Assembly (NCBI GenBank): GCA_963677395.2
Contig: OY781965.2
Coordinates: 372,001-436,000, forward strand
Origin: G963667975 sp963677395
GTDB lineage: Bacteria > Bacteroidota > Bacteroidia > Bacteroidales > G963667975
Direction: 5' to 3'
Length of the DNA: 64,000 bases
In this document: in pieces, positions 44,301 to 51,601 of the stretch
Layout: each line of letters starts with the position of its first letter
Position numbering within the stretch: position 1 is the first letter of the stretch
The notes under the pieces: generated by a model
The model's database searches: none
What the model saw: only the letters and a program-made list of their open reading frames with translations
Told to the model about the DNA's origin: nothing
Program-made: the position numbers and the translations under genes

Positions 44301-45046
44301 AAAATAGCCAAAAACAAAAAAAGAATATAATCCCAATTTATTACTAGTGGAAGAAGCCATTTTATTAGATAAAACAAGCTCAAAAGAAAAAAATACCAAA
44401 TAAAAACAAACAATAACAATTGTAGTATTTCTAATTTTCCAGATACAGATGATTGATTTAAAACATTGAAGAAGAATTGAGTATTGCCAAATCTAAACGA
44501 ATCCTTCCCCTTATTCTTCGAGAAAACGCCCACATCATCAAGGTTATAGATGTCGGAAAAACTATTATTTACAAACTTATTTTGATACGGGTAATTCCCT
44601 TTTATTAATGAAATAGAAACCCAAATGTTTTTATTTTGAATAACTTTTTCGATCCAATAAAAACCATTTGACAATGGAGCAAAACCATTTGCTAAACATA
44701 ATGAATCATAATATTGGGAAACCTGAACTTGCGTACCCGACCAAAAAACCAAAGAATCTTTTTGATATAAAAAAAAATTAAATCCGTTTTTCCGAAATTC
44801 TTTTTCATGAATCGTATTCCATTGGTGTAATTTTTCTATGTCACTTATTTCGGAAAACTCTCTGAGTATTTTTTTCTGATCTTGAATAAGTTCTTCTGTT
44901 TTTTCAGAAATCACTTTTTTCAGTTCTCCAATAGATTCATTCTTCTTATTAATAATAAATATGAAAATATAAATGATAATAAATGATAGTAATAAATAAA
45001 TATAATTAATAAAATTAACTCTGAATTTATTTGTGTAATCAATCAT
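41399..45046 (-). CDS. Large multi-membrane-pass sensor histidine kinase
   Basis: A 1215-residue kinase from the ATG at 45044-45046 (a TTG at 45115 would add 23 residues). One N-terminal membrane helix is followed by an extracytoplasmic domain of about 170 residues. A block of about ten membrane helices follows (residues about 200-480), then a second extracytoplasmic domain, another helix, a sensor loop and a helix leading into HAMP. The cytosolic core has the H-box AHEIKNPLTPIKLGAQYL, N-box FVNLIQNSIQAIP, G1 VRIQDNGNGIP and G2 TTKSTGMGLGLAMVKS. The HisKA/HATPase part resembles NtrY-type kinases. No response regulator is adjacent on either side, so it is an orphan. Its signal is unknown. Confidence 0.88.
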   Translation of the reverse strand: MIDYTNKFRVNFINYIYLLLSFIIIYIFIFIINKKNESIGELKKVISEKTEELIQDQKKILREFSEISDIEKLHQWNTIHEKEFRKNGFNFFLYQKDSLVFWSGTQVQVSQYYDSLCLANGFAPLSNGFYWIEKVIQNKNIWVSISLIKGNYPYQNKFVNNSFSDIYNLDDVGVFSKNKGKDSFRFGNTQFFFNVLNQSSVSGKLEILQLLLFVFIWYFFLLSLFYLIKWLLPLVINWDYILFLFLAILLRFLVMFFDMPMTISENQYFSPVYYASSAFIPSLGDLILHITTLVAISYLFFKQTSDSIKCLKWQKSVINISLSIIIVIVLVGFQLFLKSLVIDSSINLDLADIFLIHTQTLIAYFLIAFFVLSIFHFITQYFFLITNAIVNKTIGYIVVVWVFVLACFYFIHWIDLFYSVSILIFLLISIFFYSKIDFRKKVKVRWIIYVVVSFALFSYLIIQTESKYKELENRKLIIQKVASENDPIAEYLLKNISKEIEKDNILKGMLSQILVNEDSVRQYLQTNYFSGYWDKYRVQMTFCKSFETLLIAPDNLNIDCDEYFQSLKSKMGKSTSVRNLWHLDYKNGYNSFLATFKINSKYPTSIYIELDSKYNYGELGYPELLIDSKSGINTELATYSQSVYYNDNLIKASGKFFYPLVYFGPDVQNGQIVEYKAIDYSHLIYRVNNQIYVLSKKESSLFVASGFSYILALFVLFSLLYWIVVMFPNFKLKQTRFRSKVQIAIISILFLSFIVTGVVSFFYIRSIYQKKNVEILREKAQSILTEFQNNTSSIDIRNLQNSRYLSDLLSKLSNIFFTDINLYDNSGNLITSSRSQIFNEGLLSVLMDPDAYYTLGFLNSSLLIQKEQIGQQQFMSAYIPVRDQMGTKLGFIHLPYFARQSELNREISIFISTYINIYLILIVISILLALSISSRLTKPLLFIQQGISKLRLGKKNEKIEWNSNDELGNLIKEYNRMIDELDVSAQRLASSEREGAWREMAKQVAHEIKNPLTPIKLGAQYLQKAWDDKVSDFDERMKKFTQTLSEQVETLSAIASEFSAFAQMPQPEFTQIDLFETLLSVITLFQSTKNVQIELFPKEKIEVEILADKKQLQRLFVNLIQNSIQAIPDGKPGMINITLKLNEDYVTVRIQDNGNGIPDELKDKIFLPNFTTKSTGMGLGLAMVKSSIIQMGGRISFESEVMVGTEFIIDFPWVS

Positions 45047-45286
45047 CAGACGAAAATCTTTTGGAAATATATATTTTGCATTGTTAATTCGTGTAAAATT
45101 AACAAAAAAAATCAAGATATCACAAAAAAACAGACCCCCATAAATTTAATTTAACGCACGATCGCATCATCCGGAATATCACAATTCATTTCAGTGAAAA
45201 AACAGCTCAAAACGCACCAAATCGAAAATAATAATTTATATTTAAATAATAGCATTGAATGCTTGTTAAATTCGAAATAATATATA

Positions 45287-47155
45287 CTATCTTCCCATAT
45301 GTACAATTAAAACAGAAATATCAGAAGGAGAAACACCACTTATACGAGAAGCCTGACCAATTGTAGAAGGTTTTATTTTCGTAAGCTTTTCCCGAGCTTC
45401 CCATGATAACGATTGCATAGAATGATAGTCAAGATCCTGACTTAATATGATATTTTCGAATTTGCCAATTTTATCTGCAATCTCTTTTTCACGCTGGATA
45501 TAACTTTCATATTTTACTGCAATTTCGAATTGTTGAGCTAATTCAAAATCATCCTCATACGAAGCAAAAATTTCATCTACATTTTTATATTCTATTCTTA
45601 AATCCTTAATTGAAATTTGAGGACGCAGCAACAAAGTAAGGAATTTACTCTTTTGATTTATTTCAGCCGTTCCCAATCTTTGTAATAAAGGATTTATTTC
45701 CGAAGGTTGAAACTGAATTTGCGAAAGTTGATTTTTGATACTCTCTAAGGCTGATAATTTTTCATTCAATCGACAAATCTGAGATTCAGTTGCCAATCCT
45801 ATTTGATGGCTTTTTTCTGTTAGTCGTATATCTGCATTATCTTGTCGAAGTAAAATACGATATTCTGCTCGGGAAGTAAACATGCGATAAGGCTCATCAA
45901 CTCCTTTGGTTACCAAATCATCAATCAGAACTCCTATGTATGCTTCCGAGCGTCCAAGAATAAATTCTTTTTGTCCGGTAATTTTCAAATGTGCATTAAT
46001 TCCAGCCATTAATCCTTGAGCACCTGCTTCTTCATAGCCTGTAGTTCCATTAATCTGGCCAGCAAAAAATAAATTCGCGATGAACTTTGTCTCCAGCGAA
46101 TTTTTTAATTGAGTTGGGGAAAAATAATCATATTCAATTGCATAACCTGGTTTTATGATTTTTGAATTTTCAAAACCAGAGATTTTTTTCAAAGCAGCAT
46201 ATTGAATATCTTCGGGAAGTGAAGACGAAAAACCATTGAGATAATACTCGTGAGTGATCCATCCCTGAGGTTCTACAAAAAGCTGGTGACGATTTTTTGT
46301 GGAAAATCGTTCTATTTTGTCTTCAATTGAAGGACAATAACGAGGACCTACACCTTTGATTCTACCAGTAAATAATGGAGATTTTTCGAAACCAGTTTTA
46401 AGTATATCATGAACCTCATCATTTGTATAAGCTAACCAGCAACTTCTTTGATGAGTGAGGGGCTTTGTATCGCTGAATGAAAATTTACCAGGTTCTTCAT
46501 CTCCTTTTTGCTCTTCAAGTTTAGAAAAATCGATAGAACGTCCGTCAATACGAACGGGAGTACCTGTTTTTAATCGTTCAGTCTGAAACCCTAGTTCAAC
46601 TAGATTCTCTGTAATTCCGCTCGCCGACATTTCTCCTATTCTGCCACCGGTAAAATTTTTCTCACCAATATGAATCAAACCATTGAGAAATGTTCCGTTG
46701 GTTAAAACTACAGATTTTGTTTTAATATGAAGACCCAGTTTTGTAAATACGCCGCAAACCGTTTCATTCCTTACATCGAGGCCAACAACCATATCTTGCC
46801 AGAAATCAACATTTGGAGTATTCTCTAGCATTCGTCTCCATTCTGCAGAAAACAACATCCTGTCACTTTGTGCCCTCGGGCTCCACATTGCAGGGCCTTT
46901 TGAACGATTTAGCATACGAAATTGAATCATTGTTTTATCCGTAACTATTCCGGAATAACCACCCATAGCATCAATTTCTCTAATTATTTGACCTTTGGCA
47001 ACCCCCCCCATAGCCGGATTGCACGACATTTGAGCAATTGTATCAAGATTCATTGTTATTAATAAAACACTAGAACCCATATTGGCAGCAGCAGCAGCAG
47101 CTTCAGAACCGGCATGTCCGGCTCCGACTACAATAATATCGTAATCTTTAAGCAT
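45287..47155 (-). CDS. mnmG: tRNA uridine-5-carboxymethylaminomethyl(34) synthesis enzyme MnmG
   Basis: A 622-residue FAD/NAD enzyme that with MnmE modifies wobble U34. The Rossmann FAD-binding start is DIIVVGAGHAGSEAAAAAA. Signature segments are SCNPAMGGVAKGQIIREIDA, FTGGRIGEMSASGITE, RLKTGTPVRIDGRS, GRIKGVGPRYCPSIEDKIER and the C-terminal ISGVSPSDISVLIVHMGR. The family is historically called GidA and is often found near the chromosomal origin; a parS-like site lies directly upstream (47166-47181). Confidence 0.96.
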   Translation of the reverse strand: MLKDYDIIVVGAGHAGSEAAAAAANMGSSVLLITMNLDTIAQMSCNPAMGGVAKGQIIREIDAMGGYSGIVTDKTMIQFRMLNRSKGPAMWSPRAQSDRMLFSAEWRRMLENTPNVDFWQDMVVGLDVRNETVCGVFTKLGLHIKTKSVVLTNGTFLNGLIHIGEKNFTGGRIGEMSASGITENLVELGFQTERLKTGTPVRIDGRSIDFSKLEEQKGDEEPGKFSFSDTKPLTHQRSCWLAYTNDEVHDILKTGFEKSPLFTGRIKGVGPRYCPSIEDKIERFSTKNRHQLFVEPQGWITHEYYLNGFSSSLPEDIQYAALKKISGFENSKIIKPGYAIEYDYFSPTQLKNSLETKFIANLFFAGQINGTTGYEEAGAQGLMAGINAHLKITGQKEFILGRSEAYIGVLIDDLVTKGVDEPYRMFTSRAEYRILLRQDNADIRLTEKSHQIGLATESQICRLNEKLSALESIKNQLSQIQFQPSEINPLLQRLGTAEINQKSKFLTLLLRPQISIKDLRIEYKNVDEIFASYEDDFELAQQFEIAVKYESYIQREKEIADKIGKFENIILSQDLDYHSMQSLSWEAREKLTKIKPSTIGQASRISGVSPSDISVLIVHMGR

Positions 47156-47165
47156 TTAAAGTATC

Positions 47166-47181
47166 AGTTTCACGTGAAACA
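47166..47181. promoter_or_regulatory. parS-like ParB-binding site (1)
   Basis: AGTTTCACGTGAAACA matches the broadly conserved parS consensus TGTTNCACGTGAAACA at 15 of 16 positions. The central 14 bases are a perfect palindrome. It lies in the 43-base gap upstream of mnmG. Confidence 0.75.
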
Positions 47182-47198
47182 AAAAAACAAGTAGAAAA

Positions 47199-47621
47199 TT
47201 AAATAGTTTGCAAAGATAGGTAATAATCTTCGCGTGCTCTCATGGCCTTTTCATCTTCTTCCGATTTATCTTTATATCCGCATAAATGAAGAATACCATG
47301 CACCAACACACGCTTGAGTTCATGTTCAAAATTTACAGAAAACTTCTGTGCATTTTCATTTACACGCTCAATACTGATAAATAAATCACCACATATCTTA
47401 CCCTCTTCAGAATAATCAAATGTCACAATATCTGTATATGTATTATGCTTTAAATATTGCTGGTTAATATCCAGCAAGTATGTATCTGTGCAAAAAATAT
47501 ACGAAATCTCACCAAGTATTTTATATTCATTTTCAACTACTTGCAGAATCCATTTCCGTATTTTTGCCTTTTCCTTTAATCTGAAATCTACTTCCTGGTT
47601 GTAAAAATTAATTTTTGCCAT
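47199..47621 (-). CDS. ybeY: Endoribonuclease / rRNA maturation factor YbeY
   Basis: A 140-residue UPF0054 metalloprotein involved in 16S rRNA 3' processing and ribosome quality control. The metal motif is VHGILHLCGYKDKSEEDEKAM, giving the first two histidines of HxxxHxxxxxH but Lys-Asp where many bacteria have Asp-His, as I recall for Bacteroidota relatives. The upstream TDIVTFDYSE segment is typical. The start overlaps the preceding ATP-binding-like gene by 14 bases, implying translational coupling, and mnmG follows. Confidence 0.93.
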   Translation of the reverse strand: MAKINFYNQEVDFRLKEKAKIRKWILQVVENEYKILGEISYIFCTDTYLLDINQQYLKHNTYTDIVTFDYSEEGKICGDLFISIERVNENAQKFSVNFEHELKRVLVHGILHLCGYKDKSEEDEKAMRAREDYYLSLQTI

Positions 47622-48054
47622 TGGTTAATGTATTCCTGAGAACTCCCTGACCTGAATTGCTATAATTGATAAACTGACGAATTCTATCATTGGATTTTGA
47701 ATGCATCATTCCTGAAATATTGAAATCAAGATTTAATGCCTGCAAATCTTTATCTAACTGAAATCCATCACAAACCAAGCTTAAAACTTCCGTAAGACGC
47801 TCATTTAGTTTCATTTCTCCTTTTACAGGCTGAATTTTCACGGAAAATTTATAATCAGTGGAAAGGTAATTAACCTGCACTTCATTAATCGTATTTTCTT
47901 CCGAAAACAAATACTCAAGCGTTTCAAATACAGATACCGATATATTACTGAAATAGGTATCATTTAAATCATGGCTTTGACTTATTTCTTCCAAATCATT
48001 TTGAACCATCCAAAAATGATCCTGATTATTTGAGATTGTCCGGAAAATATTCAT
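47608..48054 (-). CDS. Degenerate GHKL/anti-sigma-factor-like ATP-binding protein
   Basis: A 148-residue cytosolic protein in the position where Bacteroidota often have an RsbW-like GHKL protein next to ybeY and a DUF4175 gene. The segment ISVSVFETLEYLFSEENTI recalls a GHKL N-box helix (usually E-x-x-x-N), but the G-box glycines are not evident in the C-terminal half (FNISGMMHSKSNDRIRQFI). ATP binding may therefore be lost or very divergent. It overlaps ybeY by 14 bases and follows the DUF4175 gene by 51. Assignment rests mostly on context. Confidence 0.5.
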   Translation of the reverse strand: MNIFRTISNNQDHFWMVQNDLEEISQSHDLNDTYFSNISVSVFETLEYLFSEENTINEVQVNYLSTDYKFSVKIQPVKGEMKLNERLTEVLSLVCDGFQLDKDLQALNLDFNISGMMHSKSNDRIRQFINYSNSGQGVLRNTLTNGKN

Positions 48055-48105
48055 GAAGATAATTTTTTAGTTAGACACTAACAGATGGCGTTAGGTTGTC
48101 TCTAG

Positions 48106-51100
48106 TTATTGTATTTGTTGAAAATATTTATTGACCTTACGTTTATAGAAAGGAGACAATCCGGGGGGGTACGTCCTAATCATTTCGTTTTCACGCGTAA
48201 ATTTCTTCTTCAAATCAAGCAATTCTGCAGGAATTGCATAGGGTTTTTCTTTGGCTTCACGCGACTCTCTGCGCTCTTCCTGTTCCTGTTTTTGCTTTGC
48301 TTTTTCATGTTCGAGAAGTCGCGTAAGTATTTTCTGTTGACGATTCAGCGTTTCTGTTGAAAGAATTTTATTCACTAGTTCCTGCTCTGTCTTTTCCATT
48401 TCACGCATCATTTCATTAAGCTCTCCCTGACTGCCCATCCCCTTTTTCTTCATCTCTTCAGCATATTTCTGCATCATTTTACGAATCGCTTCCTGTTGAG
48501 CCGCTGCCCGTGCAAACTGTTCGCTAAAATTTGAACCCGAAGACTGACCAGGTTTATTCATTTTCTTTAGTCCATCTTTAAGCTGCTCCAATTGTTTATT
48601 TAAAGCTTCCTGCATCTGTCTCATATTCTTGGGCTGACCACTTTGCTTATTTTGGCTTGATCCTGGGTTCTTACAGTTAGACTTGTTTTTACCTGACTTC
48701 TTTTTTTGTGATTGTTGCTGTTGCATATTATTAAGCGATTCGTTGAGCAACAATGCCAGATTGTTCATGGATGTCATCACATATTGCTGACGACTTGCCG
48801 GCGTTTGATTTTGCACTAACCCAAAATAATTTACAGTATTTAATGCAAGTAAGTCATTCATAACCTGTTCAAGATTACTATTAATCGCGTTAATTTCTTT
48901 ATTGATAATTGGCTGAATCTGAATTTGTCGCTTACTAATAGCGAAAAGAGAATCTTCCAAAAGCAACATTCCTTCTTTGATGCGCTTTTGGTCGTTGATT
49001 ATCTCCTGATATTTAGGATTTTTTACGGTAGTTTCACGAGTTTGATTCATCAGCTTTTCCTGTTGAAAGGACGCTCTGACCAAATTTCCCATAAGTTTTT
49101 TAATCATCTCCATATCTTCACCAGTTTGCTCATCCTGCATATCCTCCTGCATCTGTTCAAGTTGATTTTGCATCTCTTCCATTTGCTTTTGAGCTTCCTG
49201 CTGGTGCTTTCCGGCACTTCCTTTTTTGTTTTTCTGAAGTTCCTGAGCTGCATTTTTCATCTCTTTCGAGATGTTGTTTTCTTTTTCCTGATCGCGCTTG
49301 AAATCCATTGGACTTTCAAGTTCTTTATTTTTCTGTTGAAGTTCATTTAAGTCTTTCCGTAGCTCATTAAACTTATCATCAAGTTTACGTTGCTTTTCCT
49401 CAAGATTTTCAGAGTTTTCTGAACTATTTTTTGTTTTTTCGGTAAGCTCTTTTTGTTCCTGAGTAAGATTATCCAGTTTGTTTATCGCCTGATTTAGCTT
49501 GTTTTCTACTTCAAGTTGTTTAAACAGTTCAAGATTTCTATCCAGTGTCTTTTCAAGATCTTCAGATTTAAGCTTTAGTTGATCCAGATTTTTTTTCATG
49601 TCGAGATTGTTATTCATCTGCATGAGATTTTGAATCTCTTCCATCAGCTTACGCATATCGTCATTCAATAGTTCTTCGAAAAGTTTTTCGAGTTGCTTTT
49701 GTTTTTCAACAATCCGTTCGTCTGTCTCAGTGAAATTTTCACGCAATTGTTGATTAATGTCTAATTGCTTTTTAATTTCCTCAACTTCACTTTTAATCTC
49801 TTTTTGCTTTTGCATAAGATCATTCAACTGTTTTTTATCTTGCCAGTTGATATCCTTTTTGTCGAGTAATTTTTTTGAAAGCTGATCTATTTCCTTTTGA
49901 AGTTTTCGAGTGTCTTTCAGATTATCTTTAAGCTTGTCTTCGATTTTCTCATCTGATTTATCCAGATTTTCAGCTATTTTCTCAGTAGTTGGGGCATCAA
50001 GAGTAAATGCTTGTGAACGGGTTGTTTTTACTCCATTTACCTGATCATTATCACTTACCGCAAAATAATAATCGAGATTTTCATCCTCTTTATAATTAAG
50101 CTCTGAAAAATCGAACATATAGTAAAAGCTTTGTGCATTTCTTTTTTTGTCGATAAAAATGGGAACAGCTTTTTTAACATCTGTAGTTCCTTTTTCGTTT
50201 TTTTGAGCTACATAAAATGAAAGATTTGAAAAACCATAATCATCAGAAATATCGCCAATGAAATAATACTTGAAGGGATTAATGGAATCACGAAACTGCT
50301 TCAGAGAGATTGTTGGAAATTCATCCCGCACAACCTGTATGGAAAACGATATAGAATCTCCTTGTTTAAAATCAGCATTTGACAAAACAAAGCCATAACG
50401 TATTGGGGTTTTTACAGTTGTTTTAAAGGATGACTGGTTATTGGAAGACGGTGTTAAATGATATGTTGAGTTTCCCAGTTTGAAAAAAATGCTTTCCGTT
50501 TGCTTGGTACGCAGCAACCATGAAACCTGTGTACCTTCAGGAATCGTAATATCTCCACTATTTTCGAGGGTTTCGTTAATTTTACCAATATACGCAGGAT
50601 AAAACAAACTCAATGTGTAGCTTAACAATGCTGGTTTCGAAATTACATCCAGATTGTATTCGTTTGAAGTATATTCATCCGTTGTTAAACGAAATTTCAC
50701 ATCCTGTTTTACTTTCTTAAACTGATAAACAAATGTGTTATTTGCCTCTTTCCGCATCAGGTATTCTGTTTCATTGGTTTTAACCAAAATCTCGGCAGGT
50801 ATCTCCTCCCCTTTTGCAATAACCCGAAGCGAAAAATCCTCATTTTCCACAGCCTTCAATTCTTTGTTTTCAATTACTATTTCATACGGCAATGGTTTTG
50901 AAAATTCTTTATTGAATTGAACCAATCGTTGAGTTGACTGAGTAATAACTTCGGGGTGAAATGAGAGAAGTAACAGAATTAAGAAAAGAGGAGCAATCGC
51001 ATATTTCAAAAACTTTCGATTACGTTTAAACGGAATTGCCTGAACAAATCTCACTGCTTTAAAGCTTTCGATTTTCTGATTGATACTGGCTTCAATAAGG

Positions 51101-51480
51101 CTTTGAGACAAAGCTGTTTCACTCGATTTCAGTTGAAGTACGTTAATTAGCTTATCGCTTACTTCCGGAAAATATTTTCCTATGATAAACGAAGCTTCTT
51201 CAAAAGTGAGAGACTTTCCTATATTGAACATTTTCAGGACAGGGCGAACAATCCAAAACAAAAAAACAGAGCATACAATTATGAAAAACAGAAAGAAAAA
51301 TATAGTTCTGACACCAGAGTTAAAATAAATATTAAACTCGGTAAAGGTCAGCAACAGAAAGAGTGAAGAGATAATTGCCACAAACAAAAGGCTTCCTTTA
51401 AGGAGTATATTGAGGTAATACTTCTTTCGAAACTCAATGAGTTTTTCGATTAACAAATCATATTCGGTTCCGGTTTTCAT
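48106..51480 (-). CDS. DUF4175 family membrane protein with long coiled coil
   Basis: A 1124-residue Bacteroidota-type DUF4175 protein. Two or three N-terminal membrane helices (about 25-45, 58-83 and 158-176) precede beta-rich Ig-like segments (about 190-480). A very long Gln/Lys/Glu-rich coiled coil (about 490-880) and a Gln/Asn-rich basic C-terminus with repeated QxxMxxMxxQ patterns follow. The family is widespread but uncharacterised; an envelope-structural role is plausible. Its start codon touches a parS-like site (51480-51495), and it has its own -7 box. The genes that follow it (GHKL-like, ybeY, mnmG) are probably co-transcribed. Confidence 0.85.
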   Translation of the reverse strand: MKTGTEYDLLIEKLIEFRKKYYLNILLKGSLLFVAIISSLFLLLTFTEFNIYFNSGVRTIFFFLFFIIVCSVFLFWIVRPVLKMFNIGKSLTFEEASFIIGKYFPEVSDKLINVLQLKSSETALSQSLIEASINQKIESFKAVRFVQAIPFKRNRKFLKYAIAPLFLILLLLSFHPEVITQSTQRLVQFNKEFSKPLPYEIVIENKELKAVENEDFSLRVIAKGEEIPAEILVKTNETEYLMRKEANNTFVYQFKKVKQDVKFRLTTDEYTSNEYNLDVISKPALLSYTLSLFYPAYIGKINETLENSGDITIPEGTQVSWLLRTKQTESIFFKLGNSTYHLTPSSNNQSSFKTTVKTPIRYGFVLSNADFKQGDSISFSIQVVRDEFPTISLKQFRDSINPFKYYFIGDISDDYGFSNLSFYVAQKNEKGTTDVKKAVPIFIDKKRNAQSFYYMFDFSELNYKEDENLDYYFAVSDNDQVNGVKTTRSQAFTLDAPTTEKIAENLDKSDEKIEDKLKDNLKDTRKLQKEIDQLSKKLLDKKDINWQDKKQLNDLMQKQKEIKSEVEEIKKQLDINQQLRENFTETDERIVEKQKQLEKLFEELLNDDMRKLMEEIQNLMQMNNNLDMKKNLDQLKLKSEDLEKTLDRNLELFKQLEVENKLNQAINKLDNLTQEQKELTEKTKNSSENSENLEEKQRKLDDKFNELRKDLNELQQKNKELESPMDFKRDQEKENNISKEMKNAAQELQKNKKGSAGKHQQEAQKQMEEMQNQLEQMQEDMQDEQTGEDMEMIKKLMGNLVRASFQQEKLMNQTRETTVKNPKYQEIINDQKRIKEGMLLLEDSLFAISKRQIQIQPIINKEINAINSNLEQVMNDLLALNTVNYFGLVQNQTPASRQQYVMTSMNNLALLLNESLNNMQQQQSQKKKSGKNKSNCKNPGSSQNKQSGQPKNMRQMQEALNKQLEQLKDGLKKMNKPGQSSGSNFSEQFARAAAQQEAIRKMMQKYAEEMKKKGMGSQGELNEMMREMEKTEQELVNKILSTETLNRQQKILTRLLEHEKAKQKQEQEERRESREAKEKPYAIPAELLDLKKKFTRENEMIRTYPPGLSPFYKRKVNKYFQQIQ

Positions 51481-51495
51481 ATTTCACGTGAAACA
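51480..51495. promoter_or_regulatory. parS-like ParB-binding site (2)
   Basis: TATTTCACGTGAAACA matches TGTTNCACGTGAAACA at 15 of 16 positions. Its first base is the last base of the DUF4175 start codon (minus strand), so ParB binding here would also lie on that gene's translation start region. Confidence 0.75.
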
Positions 51496-51528
51496 ATTAA
51501 TCTAAACAACTTACTCTGTTATAATTAC

Positions 51529-51564
51529 ACAGGTGGATTTTCATTATCAGAAATACCCACCTGT
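51529..51564 (-). terminator. Hairpin between the sphingolipid operon and the DUF4175 gene
   Basis: Eight-base-pair stem ACAGGTGG / CCACCTGT with a 20-base loop, and no strong U-tract on the minus strand. It lies after the -7 box at 51581, so it is either a weak terminator for the operon ending at 51602 or a structure in the DUF4175 leader. Confidence 0.4.
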
Positions 51565-51580
51565 TTCATTTTATATTTTG

Positions 51581-51588
51581 CAAAAATA
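51581..51588 (-). promoter_or_regulatory. -7 promoter box (TATTTTTG) of the DUF4175 operon
   Basis: Exact TAnnTTTG match on the minus strand, about 100 bases before the DUF4175 ATG. The implied leader contains the hairpin at 51529 and the parS-like site. Confidence 0.5.
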
Positions 51589-51601
51589 CTTCATTAAAAT
51601 T

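Noticed and set aside
48925..49350. 141-codon plus-strand frame opposite the DUF4175 coiled coil
   Set aside because: Phe/Leu-rich composition is what the antisense of Lys/Glu/Gln codons produces; it is a shadow.
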